DNA of 40,761 bases from DASSKP01 sp035695045 (GTDB lineage: Bacteria; Actinomycetota; Actinomycetes; JAFAQI01), in the NCBI GenBank assembly GCA_035695045.1, contig DASSEX010000055.1:1-40761 (forward strand). The letters run 5' to 3'. Below, piece by piece: positions 33,832 to 40,032 of the stretch. A model generated the notes under the pieces. The model was given only the letters and a program-made list of their open reading frames with translations, made no database searches and was not told the DNA's origin. Each line of letters opens with the position of its first letter. The stretch's first letter is position 1. Both the position numbers and the translations under genes were made by a program.

Positions 33832-33941
33832 AGCGGCGTCCCCTTCTCAGCGAACGTGATCAACTTCGCGGCAGGCGCGCTCGGCCGTCGAGGCCGTCGT
33901 GCGAAAACGATCACGTTCGCCATGAACCGGACGGCGCTCAT
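33828..33941 (-). CDS. 37-residue ORF coupled to biotin carboxylase and enoyl-CoA hydratase
   Basis: A 38-codon frame whose ATG overlaps the biotin carboxylase stop (ATGA, 33938-33941) and whose TGA overlaps the hydratase start (GTGA, 33828-33831). The peptide starts MSAVRFMANVIVFARR and ends AKLITFAEKGTPL. It is basic and not homologous to anything I recognise, including the small epsilon subunits of acyl-CoA carboxylases. Most of the frame is formed by a large nested inverted repeat (33850-33920). It may be a genuine small protein, or a palindromic element that keeps the reading frame open and couples translation of its neighbours. Confidence 0.45.
   Translation of the reverse strand: MSAVRFMANVIVFARRPRRPSAPAAKLITFAEKGTPL
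33850..33920. repeat. 71-bp nested inverted repeat between biotin carboxylase and hydratase
   Basis: The outer arms GCGAACGTGATC (33850-33861) and GATCACGTTCGC (33909-33920) are perfectly complementary over 12 bp. After a symmetric AAC/AAC internal loop, TTCGC (33865-33869) pairs with GCGAA (33901-33905). An inner hairpin CGGCC-GTCGA-GGCCG occupies 33882-33896. There is no T-tract, so a simple intrinsic terminator is unlikely. It could be a REP/MITE-like element or an RNA structure. Confidence 0.8.
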
Positions 33942-35278
33942 GCGCGCATCCTGTCGATGAGGCCGGTGTCGTAGTCGCCGGAGACGAACGCCGGGTCGTC
34001 GAGCAGCTCGGCGAAGAACGGCAGGTTGGTCTTGGGACCCTCCACGACGAAGTCGGCGACGGCGCGCCGCGCCCGCTCCAGCGCCTCGCCGCGGTCCGCG
34101 CCGTAGGTGCACAGCTTGGCGAGCAGCGGGTCGTAGAAGGGCGTGACCGTGTTGCCGTCCGCGTAGCCGGCGTCGACGCGTACGCCGTCCCCGGCGGGCT
34201 CCTTCCACGCCGAGATCGTGCCCGGCGACGGGAGGAACCGCTTCGGATCCTCTGCGTAGACGCGGAGCTCGATCGCGTGTCCTCGCGGCGTCACGGCGTC
34301 CAGGTCCGCCGCCGGCTCGTCGCCGGCCGCCACCCGCAGCTGCTCCTCGACGAGATCGACGCCGGTGACCAGCTCGGTGACCGGGTGCTCGACCTGCAGC
34401 CGCGTGTTCATCTCCAGGAACACGTAGCTCTGGTCGCGCGGGTCGACGAGGCACTCGACCGTCCCGGCGTTGCGGTACCCGACCGCCTCGGCCGCGCGGA
34501 CCGCGCCGTCGAGCATCCGTTGCCGCAGGTCGTCGGAGACACCCGGTGACGGCGTCTCTTCGGCGACCTTCTGGTGCCGGCGCTGCACCGAGCAGTCGCG
34601 CTCACCCAGCGCGACCACACGTCCGTCGGCGAGCCCGAGCACCTGCACCTCGACGTGCCGTGCGTGCTCGATGTAGCGCTCGAGCAGGATCGCCGGCGAC
34701 GAGAAGAACCGTTCGGCGCGCGTGCGTGCCGTCTCGAAGGACGTGCGCAGCTGCACCTCGTCGTACGCGATCCCCATGCCGATGCCGCCGCCGCCCGCGG
34801 AGGCCTTCACCATCAGCGGGTAGCCGAGGTCGCGCGCGACCTCGATGGCGGCGTCGACGTCCGTCAGCGGGTCCGGCGTTCCCGGCGCCACCGGCACACC
34901 GGCGGCGGCCATCCGGTTGCGCGCGCTGATCTTGTCGCCCATCGCCGAGATGGCGTCGGGCGACGGCCCGACCCAGACGAGACCCGCGTCGATCACCGCC
35001 TGGGCGAAGGCGGCGCTCTCGGCGAGGAACCCGTAGCCGGGGTGGATCGCGTCGGCACCGGAGCGGCGCGCGGCCTCGAGAACCTTGTCGACGTCGAGGT
35101 AGGACTGTGCCGGCGGCGCGGGTCCGAGCAGCACCGCCTCGTCCGCCTCACGCACGAACGGGAGGTCGGAGTCGGCCTCGGAGTGCACCGCGACCGTCCG
35201 GAGCCCCAGCCGCGACGCGGTGCGGAGGACGCGACGCGCGATCTCCCCGCGATTGGCAACGAGCAGCGAATCGAACAC
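33938..35278 (-). CDS. Biotin carboxylase (acyl-CoA carboxylase subunit without carrier domain)
   Basis: A 446-residue biotin carboxylase that uses ATP and bicarbonate to carboxylate protein-bound biotin. Segments are FDSLLVANRGEIARRVLRTA (start of the N-domain), AIHPGYGFLAE, the ATP-grasp loop KASAGGGGIGMG, HVEVQVLGLADG, ERDCSVQRRHQKVAEETPS and EMNTRLQVEHPVTELVTG with catalytic Arg and Glu. It ends after the biotin-carboxylase C domain and so lacks the biotinyl domain present in 600-residue AccA-type subunits. The GTG at 35278 matches homologous N-termini and lies 8 nt after TAGTGT. GTG 35290 is an alternative. No carboxyltransferase gene is in the window. Confidence 0.93.
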   Translation of the reverse strand: MFDSLLVANRGEIARRVLRTASRLGLRTVAVHSEADSDLPFVREADEAVLLGPAPPAQSYLDVDKVLEAARRSGADAIHPGYGFLAESAAFAQAVIDAGLVWVGPSPDAISAMGDKISARNRMAAAGVPVAPGTPDPLTDVDAAIEVARDLGYPLMVKASAGGGGIGMGIAYDEVQLRTSFETARTRAERFFSSPAILLERYIEHARHVEVQVLGLADGRVVALGERDCSVQRRHQKVAEETPSPGVSDDLRQRMLDGAVRAAEAVGYRNAGTVECLVDPRDQSYVFLEMNTRLQVEHPVTELVTGVDLVEEQLRVAAGDEPAADLDAVTPRGHAIELRVYAEDPKRFLPSPGTISAWKEPAGDGVRVDAGYADGNTVTPFYDPLLAKLCTYGADRGEALERARRAVADFVVEGPKTNLPFFAELLDDPAFVSGDYDTGLIDRMRA

Positions 35279-35285
35279 GAGCAGC

Positions 35286-35292
35286 GACACTA
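35286..35292. promoter_or_regulatory. Overlapping divergent -10 hexamers
   Basis: On the minus strand TAGTGT (35292-35287) lies 8 nt before the biotin carboxylase GTG. On the plus strand GACACT (35286-35291) lies exactly 6 nt before the DUF5317 GTG at 35298. The two hexamers share five base pairs, so polymerase could bind in only one direction at a time. Confidence 0.4.
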
Positions 35293-35297
35293 GTGGC

Positions 35298-35915
35298 GTG
35301 GGCCTGACCGTTGTCGCGCTGGTCGCCGCGGTCGGGGTGGCGCTCCTCCTGGGCGGCCGCTGGTCACGCCTCTCGGCGCTCCGCCTGCGCAGCCGGGGGC
35401 TGGTGCCGATCGCGCTGCTCGTGCAGGCCGGCGGCGCCCTGTTCGCCGACTACAGCGACGCCCGCACGGCGTACGCCGCGGGGCTTGCCCTGTCCGCGGT
35501 GCTGGTCGCGGTCTTCTGCGCGCGCAACCTCGGCGTGCGCGGCATCGGGTTGGTCACGCTGGGGCTCACGGCGAACGCCGTCGTCGTGGCTGCGAACGGC
35601 TCCATGCCCGTCTCGATCGTGGCGGCCTACCACGCGCGGGTGCCGATTCTCTCGATCGCTCAGGGCTCGGACCCGCGCCACGAGATCGCCGGGGTCGGCA
35701 CGCGGCTGCGCCCGCTCGGGGACGTGGTGCCGGTTCCGCTGCCCGTGCGGCCCGAAGTGGTGAGCGTCGGCGACGTGCTCGTGGCCGCGGGGCTCGCCGA
35801 GCTGCTCGTGTTGGGCATGATGGGGTCGGGTTCGCGACACCGCGGATCTCGCAACGCCGAATCCCTGGAAAGGGGCGACCATGGCGAAGAAGGCGCGCAA
35901 GCGTCGGGCGCGTAA
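35298..35915 (+). CDS. DUF5317 family membrane protein
   Basis: A 205-residue protein of the DUF5317 family. It has about five hydrophobic segments: residues 4-18, 31-47, 57-74, 79-98 and a C-terminal one at about 163-180 (LVAAGLAELLVLGMMG). The conserved middle NAVVVAANGSMPVS is the family's signature. The function is unknown. The GTG at 35298 is the only start before the first helix and lies 19 bp from the divergent biotin carboxylase GTG. The last 35 bases code in another frame for bL37, so the C-terminal dozen residues are unlikely to be important. Confidence 0.8.
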   Translation: MGLTVVALVAAVGVALLLGGRWSRLSALRLRSRGLVPIALLVQAGGALFADYSDARTAYAAGLALSAVLVAVFCARNLGVRGIGLVTLGLTANAVVVAANGSMPVSIVAAYHARVPILSIAQGSDPRHEIAGVGTRLRPLGDVVPVPLPVRPEVVSVGDVLVAAGLAELLVLGMMGSGSRHRGSRNAESLERGDHGEEGAQASGA

Positions 35916-35955
35916 GAAGAGCAAGGCCAACCACGGCCGTCGCCCGAACGCGTAG
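35881..35955 (+). CDS. Ribosomal protein bL37
   Basis: A 24-residue, very basic peptide, MAKKARKRRARKKSKANHGR followed by RPNA. The C-terminal KANHGRRPNA is the characteristic end of bL37, a small actinobacterial protein of the large ribosomal subunit first seen in mycobacterial ribosome structures. AAAGGGG lies 6 nt before the ATG, a strong ribosome site. It overlaps the end of DUF5317 by 35 bp in another frame. Because of its length it is commonly missed in annotation. It lies 20 bp from the convergent galE. Confidence 0.87.
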   Translation: MAKKARKRRARKKSKANHGRRPNA

Positions 35956-35975
35956 CAGCTACCGGGACCGGCCCG

Positions 35976-36944
35976 TCACGGGTGCCGCAGTCGCCACGCG
36001 TCCCAGGCGCTGGTGACCATGTCGTGCAGGTCGTGGCGGGCCGTCCATCCCAGTTCGGCGCGGATGCGGTCCGCGCTGGCGACGATGCGCGCGGGATCAC
36101 CCGCCCGTCGCGCCACCACCACCGGCTCCAGATCGGCGCCGGTCACCTTGGCGACTGTCGATAGCACCTCACGGACGCTGGACCCCTCGCCGCGGCCGAT
36201 GTTGAACACCCGGAACGGCTGGTCGCTGCGGCCGGCCGCCAGGTCCTCGAGCGCCGCGACGTGGGCCTCGGCGATGTCCACGACGGAGATGTAGTCACGC
36301 ACGCACGTGCCGTCGGGCGTCGGGTAGTCGTCGCCGAAGATGCGCGGCGGTTCTCCGGCCTCGATCCGCTCGAACGCCATCGGGATCAGGTTGAACACGC
36401 CCGGGTCGCCGAGCTCCGGCCGCGCCGCACCTGCGACGTTGAAGTAGCGGAGGGCGATCACCCGCAGCCCGGTCGCGGAGGCCACGTCACGCGCCGCCCA
36501 CTCACCGACCAGCTTCGAGGTGCCATAGGGCGACAGCGGCTGCGTCGGCGCGTCCTCGGTGACCACGTCGAGGTCCGGCATGCCGTAGGTCGCGGCGCTC
36601 GACGAGAAGACGAAGGACTCGACACCGACGTCGGCCGCCGCCTCCAGCAACCCGATCGTGCCGACGACGTTCTCGCGGTAGTACTTCAGCGGGTCGGCGA
36701 CCGACTCCCCGACCTGCTTCTTCGCGGCGATGTGGATGATGCCGCGGATCTCCTGCTCGCGGAGCACCCGCCGGACGAGGTCGAGGTCGAGGATCGAACC
36801 GCGTACGACGGTGGCGTCCCCGGTGCGACCGTCCTCACCGGTCGAGAAGTCGTCGAGGACGACCGCCCGCTCACCCCGCGCGTGCAGCGCCTCCACGACG
36901 TGCGCGCCGATGTAGCCGGCGCCGCCGGTGACCAGCCAGGACAA
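35976..36944 (-). CDS. galE: UDP-glucose 4-epimerase
   Basis: A 322-residue short-chain dehydrogenase-type sugar epimerase. The NAD-binding loop is TGGAGYIGAH near residue 6, the catalytic serine lies in FSSSAATYG, and the Tyr-x-x-x-Lys pair is in SPYGTSKLVGEW. RVFNIGRGEGSSVREVL and FGDDYPTPDGTCVRDYI are GalE substrate-site segments. It interconverts UDP-glucose and UDP-galactose for cell-wall and exopolysaccharide synthesis. The TTG at 36944 places MSWLVTGGAGYIG at the N-terminus, as in relatives, and the start lies 3 bp after the rsrA stop. Confidence 0.93.
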   Translation of the reverse strand: MSWLVTGGAGYIGAHVVEALHARGERAVVLDDFSTGEDGRTGDATVVRGSILDLDLVRRVLREQEIRGIIHIAAKKQVGESVADPLKYYRENVVGTIGLLEAAADVGVESFVFSSSAATYGMPDLDVVTEDAPTQPLSPYGTSKLVGEWAARDVASATGLRVIALRYFNVAGAARPELGDPGVFNLIPMAFERIEAGEPPRIFGDDYPTPDGTCVRDYISVVDIAEAHVAALEDLAAGRSDQPFRVFNIGRGEGSSVREVLSTVAKVTGADLEPVVVARRAGDPARIVASADRIRAELGWTARHDLHDMVTSAWDAWRLRHP

Positions 36945-36947
36945 CGC

Positions 36948-37232
36948 CTACTCGGCCCTGAACTCGATGGAGGCGAGCTCGACCCGCACCTGCTGAAGTC
37001 GCACGATGAGGTTCTCGCGGAGGCTCTGCGGCGCTGTCTCACCGCCGCAGCAGCGGGCGACCATCGCCTTCACGTCCTGCTCCAGGCCGAACTTCCGCAG
37101 GCAGGGCGCGCACTCGTCGAGGTGCTCCCGGACCTGGTGGCGCGCATCGTCGTCGATCTCGCCGTCGAGGTAGAGGTAGACCTTCTCGATGACCTCGGAA
37201 CAGTCGACGTCGTGGGGTGTTCCGCAGCTCAC
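36948..37232 (-). CDS. rsrA: Anti-sigma factor RsrA (zinc, thiol-redox sensor)
   Basis: A 94-residue ZAS-family anti-sigma factor. The zinc/thiol switch is HLDECAPC, with His37, Cys41 and Cys44, joined by Cys11. Cys3, Cys61 and Cys62 are also present, the same cysteine numbering as in Streptomyces RsrA. Under disulfide stress the thiols oxidise, zinc is lost and SigR is released. Mycothiol-dependent recovery is part of the established model. The ATG start overlaps the sigR stop (ATGA), coupling translation of the two partners. GalE follows with 3 bp, so it may be read from the same message. Confidence 0.95.
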   Translation of the reverse strand: MSCGTPHDVDCSEVIEKVYLYLDGEIDDDARHQVREHLDECAPCLRKFGLEQDVKAMVARCCGGETAPQSLRENLIVRLQQVRVELASIEFRAE

Positions 37233-37879
37233 GACTGTGCCCCTTTTTCTTCAGCCTCCACGGCGGAGGTGGGACGAATGAAGCCACGGTCAAGGGCGTA
37301 GTGCTCGAGTGCGGCGCGCAGTGCGCGGCGGCCGCGGTGCAGCCGGGACATCACGGTGCCGATCGGCGTCCCCATGATCTCGGCGATCTCTTTGTAGGAG
37401 AAACCTTCGACGTCGGCGAGGTAGACCGCCATCCGGGAGTCGTCGGGAAGCGACTGCAGGGCTTCCTTGACGTCGCTGTCCGGCAGGTGGTCGAGCGCCT
37501 CCATCTCGGCGCTGCGGAGCCCGGTCGAGCTGTGCGACTCCGCCTGGGCGAGCTGCCAGTCCTCGATGTCCTCGCCGACCCCCGCCTGCTGCGGCTCACG
37601 CTGCTTCTTGCGGTAGGTGTTGATGAAGGTGTTGGTGAGGATCCGGTAGAGCCACGCCTTGAGGTTGGTGCCTTCCTCGAACTGGTGGAAGGCCGCGAAC
37701 GCCTTGACGAAGGTCTCCTGCACCAGGTCCTCGGCGTCGGAGGGGTTGCGCGTCATCCGCAACGCCGCCGAGTAGAGCTGGTCGAGGAACGGCAGCGCCG
37801 TCTGCTCGAACCGCGCGCTGCGCTGCTCCAGGGTCTCCTCGGGCATGATCCGCGACTCTATCGGCCGCTCCAGGACCAT
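37229..37879 (-). CDS. sigR: RNA polymerase sigma factor SigR/SigH (ECF, thiol-oxidative stress)
   Basis: A 216-residue ECF sigma factor. Region 2 reads RMTRNPSDAEDLVQETFVKAFAAFHQFEEGTNLKAWLYRILTNTFINTYRKKQREPQ, and region 4 reads VYLADVEGFSYKEIAEIMGTPIGTVMSRLHRGRRAL. These are nearly the SigR signature, including the linker EDIEDWQLAQAESHSSTGLRSAE. It controls thioredoxin and mycothiol genes when RsrA is oxidised. Starts at ATG 37879 and ATG 37846 are both possible. The first is chosen because it lies about 18 nt after the predicted SigR-dependent start site. A larger frame upstream is antisense to the DtxR gene and is not real. Confidence 0.95.
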   Translation of the reverse strand: MVLERPIESRIMPEETLEQRSARFEQTALPFLDQLYSAALRMTRNPSDAEDLVQETFVKAFAAFHQFEEGTNLKAWLYRILTNTFINTYRKKQREPQQAGVGEDIEDWQLAQAESHSSTGLRSAEMEALDHLPDSDVKEALQSLPDDSRMAVYLADVEGFSYKEIAEIMGTPIGTVMSRLHRGRRALRAALEHYALDRGFIRPTSAVEAEEKGAQS

Positions 37880-37903
37880 CGCGCCTGCGTTCACGTTGGT
37901 CGG

Positions 37904-37930
37904 AACGCCCCGCTGTGGCCGTCGATTCCC
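37904..37930 (-). promoter_or_regulatory. SigR-type autoregulatory promoter of sigR-rsrA
   Basis: On the minus strand GGGAAT (37930-37925) is followed by exactly 18 nt and GTT (37906-37904). This is the known SigR/SigH consensus GGGAAT-N18-GTT. It stands about 25 bp before the ATG at 37879, so SigR is expected to activate its own operon. Confidence 0.8.
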
Positions 37931-37951
37931 GCGGGGGGCATACGCCGCACC

Positions 37952-37957
37952 TACGCT
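37952..37957 (+). promoter_or_regulatory. -10 hexamer of the DtxR-family gene (leaderless)
   Basis: TACGCT fits TANNNT and is exactly 6 nt before the ATG at 37964. No ribosome site is present. The region also holds the divergent SigR promoter. Confidence 0.55.
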
Positions 37958-37963
37958 CAGGGC

Positions 37964-38629
37964 ATGGGCGCCCCGCAGCACTCCCCCGCCGTGGAGGACT
38001 ACCTCGAGACGATCTACGAGCTCGAGGAGTCCGGGATCCCGGTGATGCGCGCGCGGCTCGTCGAGCGGCTCCGCGTGTCGGCGCCGACGGTCTCCGAGAC
38101 CGTCGCCCGGCTGGAGCGCGAGGGCTACCTGAGCCTGGACGAGCAGCGGGTGGTGCGGCTGACGGATCGGGGGCGGCTCGCCGCCACCGGCGTGATGCGG
38201 CGGCACCGGCTCGCGGAGCGGTTGCTCGTCGACCTGCTCCACGTGCCGTGGCATCAGGTGCACGAGGAGGCGCACCGCCTGGAACACGCGATCAGCGAGA
38301 CCCTCGAGCCCTACCTGGTGAAGGCACTCGGCGACCCTGGCACCTGCCCGCACGGCAACCCGATCCCGGGCTCGGTCAACGTCGAGGACCTGACGGGGCA
38401 GGTCCCGCTGGTGGAGCTCGCGCGGGGTGAACGAGCCGTCGTACGACGCGTCGACGAGGAGGTCGAGGCGCAGCCGGCGGCGATGCGGGCGCTGGAGCAG
38501 CACGCGCTGATGCCGGGCTACCCGGTGGAAGGGGTCGACGCGGCGAGCGACCCGGTCACGCTGCGCGGCGAGAACGGCGAGGTGCAGCTGCCGAGGGCGG
38601 TCGCGGCGAAGGTCTACGCCAGCCGCTGA
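37964..38629 (+). CDS. DtxR-family metal-dependent repressor with mixed metal ligands
   Basis: A 221-residue member of the DtxR/MntR family. It has a winged helix (about 1-70, including VSAPTVSETVARLEREGYL), a dimerisation domain (about 75-140) and a C-terminal SH3-like domain (about 150-221). The ligands align with DtxR/IdeR as follows: position 10 (Met in DtxR) is Asp12, His79 is His81, Glu83 is Glu85, His98 is His100, Cys102 is His104, Glu105 is Glu107 and His106 is His108. Asp at the first site is the MntR choice, and His at 104 is unusual for both. It probably senses Mn2+ or Fe2+. The ATG at 37964 has a leaderless -10. Confidence 0.9.
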   Translation: MGAPQHSPAVEDYLETIYELEESGIPVMRARLVERLRVSAPTVSETVARLEREGYLSLDEQRVVRLTDRGRLAATGVMRRHRLAERLLVDLLHVPWHQVHEEAHRLEHAISETLEPYLVKALGDPGTCPHGNPIPGSVNVEDLTGQVPLVELARGERAVVRRVDEEVEAQPAAMRALEQHALMPGYPVEGVDAASDPVTLRGENGEVQLPRAVAAKVYASR

Positions 38630-39222
38630 CGAGCGAGCCACTCCGCGACGGCCGCCCCGACGGCGGCCGCACTGCGCTTCAGCGAGTGGTCGCCGGGCAC
38701 CTCGACCACCTGCAGCCCCGCCGGGAAGTCGCCGGCGGCGCCGAACGGGTCCCGGTCGCCCTGGACGACGAGGCACGGGACGCCCACGGCGAGCAGCTCC
38801 GGCAGCCGGGTCACGTCCGGCCGGCGCGGCGGCACGAGCGGGAACGCGAGGCACACGACGGCCGCGGCACCTACGTCGGTCGCCGTACGGCACGCGACGC
38901 GGGCTCCGCTGCTGCGCCCGCCGACGACGAGCGGCCCCGGCGCCTCGGGCCGCACCGCCTCCACGGAGGCGCGCCACGCGGTGTCGAGCTGCGCAGCCGG
39001 CGCGGGCGCCCTGCGCCCGGCGACCCGGTAGGGCTGCTCGACGAGGGCCACCGCCCACCCGCCGGCCACAAGCGCGTCACGAACCGCGACGAGGTCAGGT
39101 GCCCCGACGCCACCGCCGGCGCCGTGACCGAGGCACACCAGCCCTCGCGGCACGGACGGGCGCCGCATCCGGACCCGGGCGGTTCCGACCGGCGTCGGCA
39201 CCGTTTCGCCCTCGTCGGACAT
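38614..39222 (-). CDS. Alpha/beta hydrolase of the KANL3/Tex30-like or dienelactone type
   Basis: A 202-residue small alpha/beta hydrolase. The oxyanion segment VCLGHGAGGG is near residue 29, the nucleophile elbow GRSSG places Ser104, the acid is in VVQGDRDPFG and the histidine in VPGDHSLKRS. The fold therefore holds the complete Ser-Asp-His triad. The KANL3/Tex30-like group in bacteria has no known substrate. The ATG at 39222 is preferred over a TTG at 39231. The 3' end overlaps the DtxR gene by 16 bp on the opposite strand. Confidence 0.85.
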   Translation of the reverse strand: MSDEGETVPTPVGTARVRMRRPSVPRGLVCLGHGAGGGVGAPDLVAVRDALVAGGWAVALVEQPYRVAGRRAPAPAAQLDTAWRASVEAVRPEAPGPLVVGGRSSGARVACRTATDVGAAAVVCLAFPLVPPRRPDVTRLPELLAVGVPCLVVQGDRDPFGAAGDFPAGLQVVEVPGDHSLKRSAAAVGAAVAEWLARQRLA

Positions 39223-39245
39223 GAAACCCAAAGGTGTGATTTCGG

Positions 39246-39251
39246 TACCCT
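39246..39251 (+). promoter_or_regulatory. -10 hexamer of the methyltransferase-like gene (leaderless)
   Basis: TACCCT is exactly 6 nt before the ATG at 39258 and fits TANNNT. No ribosome site is present. The same hexamer is used before the lipid kinase gene. Confidence 0.55.
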
Positions 39252-39257
39252 CCTGTC

Positions 39258-40028
39258 ATGGCCGTGCCGCGGGTGCTGGGGGATCCTGGCTTCGGCTCGG
39301 AGCCGGACCACGCGCTGTTCGACCGGTTTGCCGGCGAGGTCGCCCGCGCACAGCTGACGGAGTGGCTGCCGACGACGCCGAGCCTCATCCTCGACCTCTC
39401 CCGCCGCTGCCCGCGACTGGTCGGCGTGATGGTCGGGCACGGGCACACGGTCGTGCACGCCGACCGTATGGCCACCCGGCCGGACATCGTGCCGGCGCCG
39501 GGCGCCGACGACAACGGGCGGCTCCTGACCGTCCGCGGCGACGGGCGCAGCCTGGACTGGCTCGGCGACGCCACGGTCGACGCCGTCGTCGCCGAAGGCG
39601 GCGCGCTCTCGGAGGCGCTCGCGGCGGAGCTGACGCTCGAGGACGTGCACCGGGTGCTCCGCCCGGGCGGCCGGTTGCTGCTGTGCGTCGAGAGCCTCGT
39701 CAACGGGCTGTCCCGCCTCGCCGACCAGGGCCGCTGGGCCGAGCTCGCCGACGTGCCCGCGGCCGACGTCGTGCTCGTGCCGACGGACGGCGACAACGTC
39801 TCCCGCTGCTTCTGGCCGGAGGAACTGCACGCGATGCTCACCGACGCCGGCTTCGACGTCGACTGGGTGCGCCCGCGCACGGTCCTCGCGGAGCAGACCG
39901 TCGTTCGTGCGCTGCGCGTCGACCCGGGCAAGCTCGCGTCGCTCGTCGACACCGAGCTCGCGCTCGCCCGGCGGCGCCAGGGTGAGTCGGTGGGGGCGCA
40001 GCTGGTCGCGAGCGCCACCCGCCGCTGA
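39258..40028 (+). CDS. Class I methyltransferase-like protein with degenerate cofactor loop
   Basis: A 256-residue protein whose C-terminal half fits a class I methyltransferase: EDVHRVLRPGGRLLLCVESLV (post-II strand) and FWPEELHAMLTDAGFDVDWVRPRTVL (C-terminal strands). Where the Gly-rich SAM loop should be, it has LILDLSRRCPRLVGVMVGHGHTVVHAD, with Asp but no GxGxG. It may bind another ligand, be inactive, or be a diverged methyltransferase. Its neighbours give no pathway. The ATG at 39258 is leaderless, with its stop 4 bp from the convergent DksA-like gene. Confidence 0.75.
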   Translation: MAVPRVLGDPGFGSEPDHALFDRFAGEVARAQLTEWLPTTPSLILDLSRRCPRLVGVMVGHGHTVVHADRMATRPDIVPAPGADDNGRLLTVRGDGRSLDWLGDATVDAVVAEGGALSEALAAELTLEDVHRVLRPGGRLLLCVESLVNGLSRLADQGRWAELADVPAADVVLVPTDGDNVSRCFWPEELHAMLTDAGFDVDWVRPRTVLAEQTVVRALRVDPGKLASLVDTELALARRRQGESVGAQLVASATRR

Positions 40029-40032
40029 GCCG

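Noticed and set aside
33828..34454. A 208-codon minus-strand frame covering the end of biotin carboxylase and continuing through the small ORF
   Set aside because: Upstream of 33941 it is an Arg-rich shadow of the biotin carboxylase frame. Only the last 37 codons from the ATG overlapping the stop are considered.
35960..35985. Possible terminator between bL37 and galE (CCCG-TCA-CGGG)
   Set aside because: A 4-bp stem without a T-tract is too weak to call as a terminator.
37880..39058. A continuous minus-strand frame that would extend SigR upstream to about 609 residues
   Set aside because: The extension is antisense to the DtxR gene and hydrolase, is Arg/Ala/Gly-rich, has no domain, and passes through the SigR promoter. 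SigR homologues are about 200-230 residues.
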